Source: Mesorhizobium onobrychidis
GTDB lineage: Bacteria; Pseudomonadota; Alphaproteobacteria; Rhizobiales; Rhizobiaceae
Length of the DNA stretch: 64,000 nt
Reading direction: 5' to 3'
NCBI RefSeq assembly: GCF_024707545.1
Contig: NZ_CP062229.1
Location: 3,639,501 to 3,703,500 of the forward strand
Shown: positions 6,954 through 14,636 of the stretch, piece after piece
How positions within the stretch are numbered: position 1 is the first letter of the stretch
How the letters are laid out: every line of letters starts with the position of its first letter
The notes under the pieces: model-generated
The model's database searches: none
The model's input: only the letters and a program-made list of their open reading frames with translations
Told to the model about the DNA's origin: nothing
Translations under genes and position numbers: made by a program

Positions 6954-9101
6954 ATGGTCGACGACCACGAACTCAACAGGCTGCGCGACATCGCAGCACC
7001 GGCACCGGGCACCGAGGCGAAGGCGCGTGCTTTCGAGGCCGCTATGCGGGCTTACGACCTGGACGAAAAAACTTCACCTGCCGCCCAAGGATCGGCGAAA
7101 GGGCTTCGTCTCACAGAGCGAGCACAAAAGCTCTGGAGCGAAATCATGCAAAAGAAACTCTTCGCCACCCCGGCCATTGCCGGGCTCGTCGCCCTGCCGA
7201 TCGCCGGATACGCTACGATCTACATGCTGCAGGAGCAGCCGTTCCCTTCCGGTGGAGACGAGAAGATCACCGAAACGCTGGCCGATAAACCAGCGGCTAA
7301 AGCGCCGGCAACGGCGAGGCCGCTCACCGTAGCCGAGGCCGACAAGCGGAAGAAAGCCGATGCCGACGCCGAAAGCCGCGACGCAGCCGAGGCGCTTGCG
7401 CCGGCATCGCCGCCGAAGCCAGAATCGGCTGCTGCCGGCGGCCTGGCGCAGCAGGACGCTCTGGCCCGCAATGTGGCGCCCGAGCCGGCACCTGCGCCGA
7501 AAGGTGAGTTCGCACAGGATGGTGGAGCTGCGCCGTCTGGCAGAGTGATGATGTCTATATCTCCTCCGAAAGTCGACGGAGCCACGCAGGCTGGCCGCAT
7601 GCAGGGCGCTGAATCCAAGTTGATGGCTCAGCCTTCGACCGCACCGGCTGACCAGATGCCGCTGCCGGAGCAAAACCGCGACCGCATCGAGGATTTCAAG
7701 AGCAATCCGGTGCGTGCCGCGCTCGAAGACCCGGTCTCGACCTTCTCGATCGATGTCGATACTGCCTCCTATTCCTTCGTGCGGCGTTCGCTCAGGGAAG
7801 GTGTTGTGCCGCAGGCCGACACGGTCCGCGTCGAGGAGATGATCAACTACTTCCCCTATGACTGGAAAGGTCCGGACGTTGCCTCGACGCCGTTCAACTC
7901 GACCGTCAGCGTCATGCCGACGCCGTGGAACGAGCACACCAGGCTGATGCATGTCGCCATCAAAGGTTTCGACGCGAAGCCGGCCGAGCAGCCCAAGGCC
8001 AATCTGGTCTTCCTGATCGACGTGTCGGGCTCGATGAACGAGCAGGATAAATTGCCGCTCTTGCAGTCCGCCTTCCGGCTTCTGGTCAACAAATTGAAGC
8101 CCGACGACACGGTTTCGATCGTCACCTATGCGGGCGATGCCGGCACTGTCCTGGAGCCGACGAAGGTTTCGGAGAAGGACAAGATTCTCAATGCCATCGA
8201 CACGTTGGCGCCCGGCGGCAGCACGGCCGGCGAGGCGGGTATCAGGCAAGCCTACAGGCTGGCGCAGAAATCCTTTGTCAACGACGGGATCAATCGCGTG
8301 ATGCTCGCCACGGACGGCGACTTCAATGTCGGCCAGACCGACGACGACGATCTGAAGCGATTGATCGAGAAGGAGCGTAAGACCGGCGTGTTCCTGTCGG
8401 TGTTCGGTTTCGGTCGCGGCAATCTGAACGATCAGATGATGCAGACCATCGCCCAGAACGGCAACGGCACCGCTGCCTATATCGACACTTTGGCCGAGGC
8501 GGAGAAGGTGCTGGTCGAGGATGCGTCCTCGACGCTGTTCACCATCGCCAAGGACGTGAAGATCCAGGTCGAGTTCAATCCGCAAAAAGTCTCGGAATAC
8601 CGGCTGATCGGCTACGAGACCCGCGCCTTGAACCGCGAGGATTTCAACAACGACCGCGTCGATGCCGGCGAGATCGGCTCCGGCCATTCGGTCACTGCGA
8701 TCTACGAGATCACGCCGAAAGGCAACGGCGGCGAGCAAATCGATCCGCTGCGCTACGGCCAGGCTGCAGTGAACAATGGCGGCGTCGCCAATGCCGACGA
8801 ATATGCGTTCGTGAAGATCCGCTACAAGTTGCCGAATGAGGATGCCTCGAAGCTGATCACCACGCCGGTGACATCGGCCAATGAAGTGGCTGATTTCGAC
8901 CAGGCCAGCACCGACCAGCGTTTCTCCGTTGCCGTCGCGGCCTTCGGCCAGAAGCTGCGCGACGAGGATGCGACCGCGAAGTTCGGCTACGACAAGATCA
9001 TGGAGATTGCCACTGCCGCCCGGGGAGCCGACCCGTTTGGCTACCGGTCCGAGTTCCTCTCGCTGGTGCGCCTTGCCTCGGCGCTCGGCGGTAACCGGTA
9101 A
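6954..9101 (+). CDS. Membrane-anchored VWA-domain protein (YfbK type)
   Basis: About 715 aa. The N-terminus is a short cytoplasmic segment (about 1-65), then one transmembrane helix (LFATPAIAGLVALPIAGYATIYML), then a long Ala/Pro/Lys-rich periplasmic linker. A VWA-N domain follows (DPVSTFSIDVDTASYSFVRRSL), then the VWA domain with an intact MIDAS motif DVSGSMN and a YfbK-like C-terminal domain. The VWA part binds protein partners through a metal ion. Because the gene follows an ECF sigma factor by 2 bases and begins with a cytoplasmic tail and one TM helix, the tail may act as an anti-sigma region. That role is inference; no classical zinc anti-sigma motif is visible. The ATG at 6954 was preferred over an overlapping GTG at 6948. 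Confidence 0.9.
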   Translation: MVDDHELNRLRDIAAPAPGTEAKARAFEAAMRAYDLDEKTSPAAQGSAKGLRLTERAQKLWSEIMQKKLFATPAIAGLVALPIAGYATIYMLQEQPFPSGGDEKITETLADKPAAKAPATARPLTVAEADKRKKADADAESRDAAEALAPASPPKPESAAAGGLAQQDALARNVAPEPAPAPKGEFAQDGGAAPSGRVMMSISPPKVDGATQAGRMQGAESKLMAQPSTAPADQMPLPEQNRDRIEDFKSNPVRAALEDPVSTFSIDVDTASYSFVRRSLREGVVPQADTVRVEEMINYFPYDWKGPDVASTPFNSTVSVMPTPWNEHTRLMHVAIKGFDAKPAEQPKANLVFLIDVSGSMNEQDKLPLLQSAFRLLVNKLKPDDTVSIVTYAGDAGTVLEPTKVSEKDKILNAIDTLAPGGSTAGEAGIRQAYRLAQKSFVNDGINRVMLATDGDFNVGQTDDDDLKRLIEKERKTGVFLSVFGFGRGNLNDQMMQTIAQNGNGTAAYIDTLAEAEKVLVEDASSTLFTIAKDVKIQVEFNPQKVSEYRLIGYETRALNREDFNNDRVDAGEIGSGHSVTAIYEITPKGNGGEQIDPLRYGQAAVNNGGVANADEYAFVKIRYKLPNEDASKLITTPVTSANEVADFDQASTDQRFSVAVAAFGQKLRDEDATAKFGYDKIMEIATAARGADPFGYRSEFLSLVRLASALGGNR

Positions 9102-9174
9102 TGGTGATGACGGCCGGTTTTCTTCAGATGGGATCGTTCTGAGTAGGGAAACCGACGCACGACGGGTGAGGGTA

Positions 9175-9205
9175 GGCCGGCGAGGAAAACCTTGCCGGCC
9201 TTTTT
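9175..9205 (+). terminator. Intrinsic terminator after the VWA gene
   Basis: GGCCGGC (9175-9181) and GCCGGCC (9194-9200) form a perfect stem around a 12-base loop, followed by TTTTT. It lies 74 bases after the VWA stop codon and just before the 3' end of the convergent homocysteine methyltransferase gene. Confidence 0.8.
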
Positions 9206-9213
9206 CAACATTG

Positions 9214-10230
9214 TCAGGCGCGGCTGCGCCGGCGCTCGCGGCGGGCTTCGCTGGTCTCGGCGGTGTTGACTGTCGCCTGCTTGTTGCGCATCGGCCCGAT
9301 GCGCTCGACGATTTTCTCAACGGTCGGGCGATTCGACCTGGTGTGCGCGTCGAGTGCCTTGCGCATGGCGGCGAGGTGGGCGAACGAGGTGCCGCAGCAA
9401 CCGCCGACGATTTTGGCGCCGGCATCGACGGCCAGCCTGACATAGTCGGCCATCAGTTCGGGCGTGCCGGAATAATGGATTTCTGCGCCGCGAAATTCCG
9501 GAATGCCGCAATTGCCCTTGACGATCACCGTCGCCTCCGGCTTCGCCTCGGTCATGTCGAGCAGCGAGGCGAGGATGTCGGAGGCGCCGACACCGCAATT
9601 GGCGCCGACCCCGAGCGGCGCCTGCGGCAGCCCATCGGCGACGCCGTGGATGTCCTTCGGCAACAGCCCCATCATGGTGCGGCCGGCGGTGTCGAAGGAG
9701 CCGGTATAGGTATAGGGCAGGCCGACGCGGATCGCGGCTTCGGCTGCGGCGCGGATTTCGTCCGGCGCCGACATGGTCTCGATCCAGGCGACTTCGGCGC
9801 CGCCGGCCTTCAGGCCCTCGATCTGTTCGGCAAAGGCCTCGACCGCCTCGTCATAGGTCATGGCGCCGAGCGGCACCAGCAACTCGCCGGTCGGGCCGAC
9901 CGAGCCCGCCACGATGACCTTGCGGCCTGCTTTATCGGCGACAGCGCGGGCGATCTCGGCGGCGCGCTTGTTCAGCGCATGCACGCGGTCCTGCGCATGG
10001 TGCAGCTTCAGCCGGTGGCGGGTGCCGCCGAAGGAGTTGGTGAGAATGATGTCGGCGCCGGCATCGACGAAGTTCTGGTGCAGGCTGGTGATGGTGTCGG
10101 GAGCCGTCTCGTTCAGCAACTCTGGAGCCTCGCCGGCCTCGAGTCCCATGGCGAATAGATTGGTACCGGTGGCGCCATCGGCAAGCAGAACGCCCTTTTC
10201 GGCAAGCAGCGCGTCAATTGGATTGGTCAT
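9214..10230 (-). CDS. Homocysteine S-methyltransferase family protein (betaine-homocysteine type)
   Basis: This 338-aa cytoplasmic zinc enzyme transfers a methyl group to homocysteine to make methionine. It has the family's zinc site: C212 in GANCGVG and C278-C279 in GGCCGT. The N-terminal motif ADGATGTNL and the substrate region TNSFGG are present. The methyl donor in this family varies (betaine, S-methylmethionine, methyl-corrinoid). Linked MttB and corrinoid genes make a methyl-corrinoid or betaine donor plausible. It is transcribed from a promoter region carrying the palindrome at 10270-10289. The C-terminus (RRERRRSRA) is unusually basic. Confidence 0.92.
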   Translation of the reverse strand: MTNPIDALLAEKGVLLADGATGTNLFAMGLEAGEAPELLNETAPDTITSLHQNFVDAGADIILTNSFGGTRHRLKLHHAQDRVHALNKRAAEIARAVADKAGRKVIVAGSVGPTGELLVPLGAMTYDEAVEAFAEQIEGLKAGGAEVAWIETMSAPDEIRAAAEAAIRVGLPYTYTGSFDTAGRTMMGLLPKDIHGVADGLPQAPLGVGANCGVGASDILASLLDMTEAKPEATVIVKGNCGIPEFRGAEIHYSGTPELMADYVRLAVDAGAKIVGGCCGTSFAHLAAMRKALDAHTRSNRPTVEKIVERIGPMRNKQATVNTAETSEARRERRRSRA

Positions 10231-10269
10231 TGGAAATACGCCTTCCGGGAATTCTTTGTCGAGATAAGG

Positions 10270-10289
10270 ATATAAAGAAATCTTTATAT
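10270..10289. promoter_or_regulatory. Perfect palindromic operator upstream of homocysteine methyltransferase
   Basis: ATATAAAGAAATCTTTATAT is an almost uninterrupted palindrome: 9-bp arms ATATAAAGA and TCTTTATAT with an AA centre. It lies 40-59 bases before the start codon of the gene at 10230, where a repressor would block transcription. Its AT-rich form with central AAGA/TCTT resembles sites proposed for ArsR-family regulators of the S-adenosylmethionine cycle (SahR/SamR type) in Proteobacteria. The resemblance is from memory and is not verified. The only other start nearby is the XRE gene, which is transcribed away. Confidence 0.6.
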
Positions 10290-10319
10290 GGCGTCAATGT
10301 CGGCGCGGTAAACAAGCCG

Positions 10320-11162
10320 TCAAAATCGCATCTCCGCCAGCCTTTGCGTAAAGCTGGCCGCCTCATGCGCGTTGATGTCGGCGGCGCGGATCAGATTGTC
10401 GAAATGGCTGGTCAGCGTGCGGACCGGCTGGGTCGCGTTCAGCACCAGATACATGTCGCCGACATAGATGGCGGCACGATAGGGACCGAATATGGTGTAG
10501 GGGATCGAATAGCGCATGCGCCCGTCATAGAGAAACAGGCGGAAGGTGGGATAAAGGTCGTCGAGCAGCGTCGCCATGTGAAGAAGCTGCTGGTGGCGGT
10601 CGGCCTCAGGGAAACGGTCCCAGACGCCCAGTCCGCGCGCAAAGATCTCCAGCGTGTGGCGCGGCATGCAGACTTCCATGTCGGTTTCCGGCCGCCGGTT
10701 GTAGTCGATGCGGTACTGCGTCTCACCGGCCTGCGCCTCGCGGCTCTTGTTGGCAATACCAGCCTCGTAGTCGACAAGCGCCTCGGTGCGCAGAAGGTCG
10801 GGAATGCCGGCCGGCACGTAACGGATTTTCGTGCCCGCAGCCTCGGCATGCCATTTGGCCAGCAGCGTGCGGTCGAAGCCGTCGGCCGCTTCCTCGATCT
10901 CCAGGCTTTCGCGGATTTCACCGGTGACGCCTTCGTCCTGGCTGAGGCCAAGCAGCCAGTCGAGCGACACCTTGAATTCGGCGGCGATGTTGAGCAGCGT
11001 TTCGGCGCGGGGGAGGCGTGTCGAGGCGCCGGACAGCAACTGCGAAAGCGCCGAGCGGTCGATGCCCACTGCCGTCGCGAAGGCGGACTGGTTCAAGTCG
11101 GATCGTGTCAGGAGCATTTTCAGGCGCTCCCGAAAGATCGTCGACAGGTCGCGTTTGTCCAT
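10320..11162 (-). CDS. XRE-family transcriptional regulator
   Basis: This 280-aa DNA-binding regulator has an N-terminal helix-turn-helix (about 12-70: LKMLLTRSDLNQSAFATAVGIDRSALSQLLSG, then RAETLLNIAAEFKVSLDWLLGL). A 200-residue C-terminal domain of unknown ligand follows, containing the repeated motif region MPRHTLEIFARGLGVWDRF and FRLFLYDGRMRYSIPYTIFGP. The longer in-frame extension upstream of 11162 runs into sequence antisense to the desaturase gene and was excluded. It is divergent from the desaturase, with 228 bp between. It may control the desaturase, the methyltransferase downstream, or the wider betaine cluster; the sequence does not decide. Confidence 0.88.
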   Translation of the reverse strand: MDKRDLSTIFRERLKMLLTRSDLNQSAFATAVGIDRSALSQLLSGASTRLPRAETLLNIAAEFKVSLDWLLGLSQDEGVTGEIRESLEIEEAADGFDRTLLAKWHAEAAGTKIRYVPAGIPDLLRTEALVDYEAGIANKSREAQAGETQYRIDYNRRPETDMEVCMPRHTLEIFARGLGVWDRFPEADRHQQLLHMATLLDDLYPTFRLFLYDGRMRYSIPYTIFGPYRAAIYVGDMYLVLNATQPVRTLTSHFDNLIRAADINAHEAASFTQRLAEMRF

Positions 11163-11390
11163 ATCGTCATTCCGGCCATTGGAAGGAAAAAATTTCGCCG
11201 AATTCGCCAAACCGGCACATCGGGCGTAAATGAATCCGCCAGCTCGTTTACAATTAATAACATATGCGGCTGAAAATGCGCAATCGCAACATTTTGTGCG
11301 CTTTGTCTCGTTGCAGCATCTCAATGCTCCTGACACAATGTTGTCAGGAATCAAAACGGTTCCGGCGACTGGAAGGGCAGTGGTCGATCC

Positions 11391-12401
11391 ATGACGAGCA
11401 TGAATAACAGACGACGCAATGCACCGGCCATCGAATGGCCGACCGTGTTTCTCGCGTTCTTCTGTTACGGCACCTGGCTCGCAGCCGGCCTGTTCCTGTG
11501 GCCGTCCTATCCGCTGCTGGCGCTCGTCGTTCTGGCCTTGATGGCTGCGCTGCAATCCTCGCTGGCGCACGAAGTCCTGCACGGCCATCCGACCCGCAAT
11601 GCGCAGCTCAACGAAGCTTTCGTCTTCCTGCCGATCGGTCTCGTCTGGCCGTTCCGTCGGTTCAAGACCATCCATCTGCGCCACCATGCCGACGAACGGC
11701 TGACCGATCCGCTTGACGATCCTGAAAGCTACTACAAGGCGCTGTGGCACCATGACGAATTGCCGCCGGCGATGAAGTTCCTGCTGAAAATCAACAACAC
11801 CATGATCGGCCGCCTTATTCTCGGCCCGTGGCTGTCGTGCACCGGCTTCTTCATCGACGATGCCAAGCAGATGCATGCCGGCGACAAGGTGATCCGCAAA
11901 GCATGGCTGCTGCACGCCATTGGTCTCGCCGTGGTGCTGCCAGTCGTGCAGTTCGGCTTCGGCATCCCGCTGTGGCTCTACGTGCTGGTGCCGGTGTGGC
12001 TCGGCCAGTCGCTGATCTCGATCCGTACCTTCGCCGAGCATCAGTGGTCGGAGCATCCGGAAGGCCGCACGGTGATCGTCGAGCGTTCGCCGCTGTCGTT
12101 GCTGTTCCTCAACAACAATCTGCATTTCGTCCATCACAAGAGCCCGTCGGTGGCTTGGTACCGGCTGCCGAAGTTGTTTCGCGAGCGCCGTGACGAGTGG
12201 CTACGGATGAACAATGGCTACGCCTATCCAAACTATTTCGCGCTGCTCAAAGCTTATGCGTTCAAGGCGAAGGAGCCGATCGTACACCCGGTGCTGCGGC
12301 GCACGCCGGAACCGGGCCGGGCGTTCAAGCCGCGCGTCAGGGCACGCAGCCTCAATGGGCTTGGCAGTGCGCCGGTGCCCGCGGAGCCGCCGAAAGAATG
12401 A
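11391..12401 (+). CDS. Fatty acid desaturase family membrane protein
   Basis: This 336-aa integral membrane di-iron enzyme has all three histidine boxes: HEVLH at about 60-64, HLRHH at about 95-99 and HFVHH near 245. Hydrophobic helices lie at about 18-55, 75-88 and 160-205. The family includes acyl-lipid desaturases and hydroxylases or monooxygenases acting on other substrates, and the exact substrate cannot be assigned. Two ATGs (11391 and 11400) are close together; I chose the first. It is divergent from the XRE regulator, which may control it. The C-terminal tail is Pro/Arg-rich. Confidence 0.88.
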   Translation: MTSMNNRRRNAPAIEWPTVFLAFFCYGTWLAAGLFLWPSYPLLALVVLALMAALQSSLAHEVLHGHPTRNAQLNEAFVFLPIGLVWPFRRFKTIHLRHHADERLTDPLDDPESYYKALWHHDELPPAMKFLLKINNTMIGRLILGPWLSCTGFFIDDAKQMHAGDKVIRKAWLLHAIGLAVVLPVVQFGFGIPLWLYVLVPVWLGQSLISIRTFAEHQWSEHPEGRTVIVERSPLSLLFLNNNLHFVHHKSPSVAWYRLPKLFRERRDEWLRMNNGYAYPNYFALLKAYAFKAKEPIVHPVLRRTPEPGRAFKPRVRARSLNGLGSAPVPAEPPKE

Positions 12402-12484
12402 ATTTTGCGGCATCGCCGGCGGCGATGCCCAGGTGCGCGTCAATGGTCTCGTCAGTTTCTCAGCGTAACGATCAAAATCCCGGC

Positions 12485-13285
12485 ATGAGCGATTTCGTTG
12501 CCGCCTTGCCGATGTATGACTGGCCCGAAATGCGGATCGAGGTCGATGCCCAATGGGCACGGCTGCGTGATGCCTTCCGGCAAAAAGGCATCGACGCGCC
12601 GCAGACCATCGCTCGCGTCAATGCCGATCTGTGGCCTGTAGACGGCGGCATCCGTGACGCCGCCGGAAAGGTCATCGCGCCCGATCCGGCGACGCTGCCG
12701 CCGGACGAACTGGATTTTCACGGGCTCTGGCTGCATCCGGCGCTGCTGTTCGCACAGACCTGCTGGGGGCCGATGGAAGCCGGCCTGTCGGAGCATGTCC
12801 AGGTGATCGGCCAGCCCAATTACGATGCCTACGAGGGCGGGCAGGGCGAACTCTATTCGAGCGCCATCGTGATGCGCGCGGACGGCTCGCCGTCTGTTCG
12901 AGCACCTGATGACGGCAGCCCTCTTGTTCCTCTCGACCTGCTGCGCAGCATGCGCTTCACCTTCAACCACTCCGATTCGATGTCGGGCTTCGTCGCGCTG
13001 ACGCGTGACCTGGACGCGCTGGGTGAAAGCCTGGACATCTTCTCTGAGCGCAGCGAAAGCGGTGGCCACCGCGCCTCGATCGTCGCGATTGCCGAGGGCA
13101 AGGCCGATGTCGCGGCCATCGACTGCCAGAGCTGGGCGCTGGCGCGGCGCTTCGAGCCCGCAGCGCAAAAGATGGTGGTCGTCGGTTGGACAAGGCGGCG
13201 CAAGGGCCTGCCGTTCATCACCGCCAGGACGACACCGAAAAAGATTGTGCTGGCGGCGCGCGAGGCTGTCGCGGCGCTCGCATAA
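12485..13285 (+). CDS. PhnD-like periplasmic-binding-fold protein without signal peptide
   Basis: This 266-aa protein has the two-lobe binding fold of the phosphate/phosphonate (PhnD-like) substrate-binding family. Typical stretches are LRSMRFTFNHSDSMSGF (ligand loop) and HRASIVAIAEGKADVAAIDCQSWALARRF. Unlike transport proteins, it starts directly at MSDFVAALPMYDWPEM with no signal peptide, and no permease or ATPase is nearby. It may be a cytoplasmic sensor or enzyme-like member. An upstream in-frame ATG near 12442 would not create a signal peptide. It converges with the M24 gene, with 6 bases between the stops. Confidence 0.8.
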   Translation: MSDFVAALPMYDWPEMRIEVDAQWARLRDAFRQKGIDAPQTIARVNADLWPVDGGIRDAAGKVIAPDPATLPPDELDFHGLWLHPALLFAQTCWGPMEAGLSEHVQVIGQPNYDAYEGGQGELYSSAIVMRADGSPSVRAPDDGSPLVPLDLLRSMRFTFNHSDSMSGFVALTRDLDALGESLDIFSERSESGGHRASIVAIAEGKADVAAIDCQSWALARRFEPAAQKMVVVGWTRRRKGLPFITARTTPKKIVLAAREAVAALA

Positions 13286-13291
13286 AAACAA

Positions 13292-14611
13292 TCAGCCGCC
13301 GAGCAGCCGCTCGTCGAGCGGATAGGTCGAAAGCTGCTCGTTGCCGGTTTCGGTGATCAGGATCTGCTCTTCGATCTTGACACCCTCGTGACCGCCAAGC
13401 CGGCCGACATAGCTTTCGACGCAAAGCACCATGCCTGACACGAGCACGCCGTCGGGCGTGTCTTCAGTCCAGTCGATCGCATGCGGCAGCGTCGGGTATT
13501 CGTCGGCCAGGCCGACGCCGTGATAGAGCACGCCGTAGCGCGTCGGGAAACAATCTCCGGGCGGCACCGCCGAGCGTTCGACAAGGTCGCGGAAGGACAT
13601 GCCCGGCTGCATCAGGCGGGTGTTGTGGGCGATCTGGTCGGCGGCGATGCGAAACAGGTCGCGTTGCTCGTTGGACGGCTCGGTGTCGCCGCAGAGCCAG
13701 GTGCGCGACAGGTCGGCGCAGAAACCATAAGGGCCGATCAGGTCGGTATCGAAAGCGACGAGATCGCCGGCTTCGATCGTTCTCGACGAGCATTCCTGGA
13801 ACCACGGATTGGTGCGCGGGCCTGACGTCAAGAGCCGGGTTTCGACCCATTCGCCGCCACGCGCAATGTTGCCGCGGTGGAGTTCGGCCCACAATTCGTT
13901 TTCGGAAATGCCTGGCCGCAATGCTGCTTCCATCTCGCCCATCGCCGCCTGGCAAGCGACGATCGACCGGCGCATGGCCAGGATTTCGTCGGGCGATTTG
14001 ATCAGACGTGCATTTTCCATCAGCGCTTCGCCATTGCCGATCGAGATGCCGAGGCGGGCGAGTTCTTCGACGCCTTCGGGATTGATGTGATCGACGGCGA
14101 TGCGGCTGATACCGCCGCCATGCTCCCTCACCAGATCGGCGATGCCGGCCGCCCAGCGGCGGACTTTTTGCTCGGTCAGTTCGCCGCTGTAGAGATACAT
14201 CCACGACACTGCCGGCCGCACCTCGTCGACGACGCCAGAGTGGTCGGAAAGGTGCTCGCAGGAAAAATAGTCGAACAGCACCACCGGGCCTTCGGTGGCA
14301 ACGAAACAATGTCTTGTCGGATTGTGCGCGACCCAGAGCTGCATGTTGGTCGAGTCGGTCGCATAGCGGATGTTGATCGGATCGTAGAGCAGGGCTCCCG
14401 CATAGCCGCGGCGCTTCAGCTCGGCGCGAATGCGGTCGAGCCGGTACTGACGCATGGCGGGCAGGTCGGGAGCAGCAATGCCGGCGGCGTGCCACTCGGC
14501 TTCCGCCAGTGCGCCATAGCCAAGCACATGCTGGTTGAGCTCAGCGGCCTTCTGCCGCGACTTCAGGCGCAACGCATCGATGGAGCCCGCTTCGTCCGGC
14601 TCGAACGGCAT
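13292..14611 (-). CDS. M24-family protein closely resembling DMSP lyase DddP
   Basis: The 439-aa cytoplasmic protein has a creatinase-type N-domain (about 50-195) and a pita-bread M24 domain (about 205-435). It shares with marine DddP the stretches INIRYATDSTNMQLW, GGEW.ETRLL.SGPRTNPWFQEC and HGVGL.DE. From memory of Ruegeria DddP, the metal ligands D295, D297, D307, H371, E406 and E421, the catalytic D377 and Tyr366 each correspond here with a constant offset of 7: D288, D290, D300, H364, E399, E414, D370 and Y359. DddP cleaves dimethylsulfoniopropionate to acrylate and dimethylsulfide. Many rhizobial relatives are annotated simply as Xaa-Pro peptidases, so activity on DMSP is not proven. 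I chose the ATG at 14611; an in-frame ATG at 14656 would overlap the upstream gene. Confidence 0.9.
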   Translation of the reverse strand: MPFEPDEAGSIDALRLKSRQKAAELNQHVLGYGALAEAEWHAAGIAAPDLPAMRQYRLDRIRAELKRRGYAGALLYDPINIRYATDSTNMQLWVAHNPTRHCFVATEGPVVLFDYFSCEHLSDHSGVVDEVRPAVSWMYLYSGELTEQKVRRWAAGIADLVREHGGGISRIAVDHINPEGVEELARLGISIGNGEALMENARLIKSPDEILAMRRSIVACQAAMGEMEAALRPGISENELWAELHRGNIARGGEWVETRLLTSGPRTNPWFQECSSRTIEAGDLVAFDTDLIGPYGFCADLSRTWLCGDTEPSNEQRDLFRIAADQIAHNTRLMQPGMSFRDLVERSAVPPGDCFPTRYGVLYHGVGLADEYPTLPHAIDWTEDTPDGVLVSGMVLCVESYVGRLGGHEGVKIEEQILITETGNEQLSTYPLDERLLGG

Positions 14612-14636
14612 GATCCTGCGGTGACGAGGGGGCCGA

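Noticed and set aside
7074..9443. 789-codon open frame antisense to the VWA gene
   Set aside because: The sense strand has a clear VWA protein with MIDAS motif; the antisense text has no recognisable domain.
11163..12137. Long N-terminal extension of the XRE regulator
   Set aside because: It is antisense to the desaturase gene and the HTH domain begins right after the ATG at 11162.
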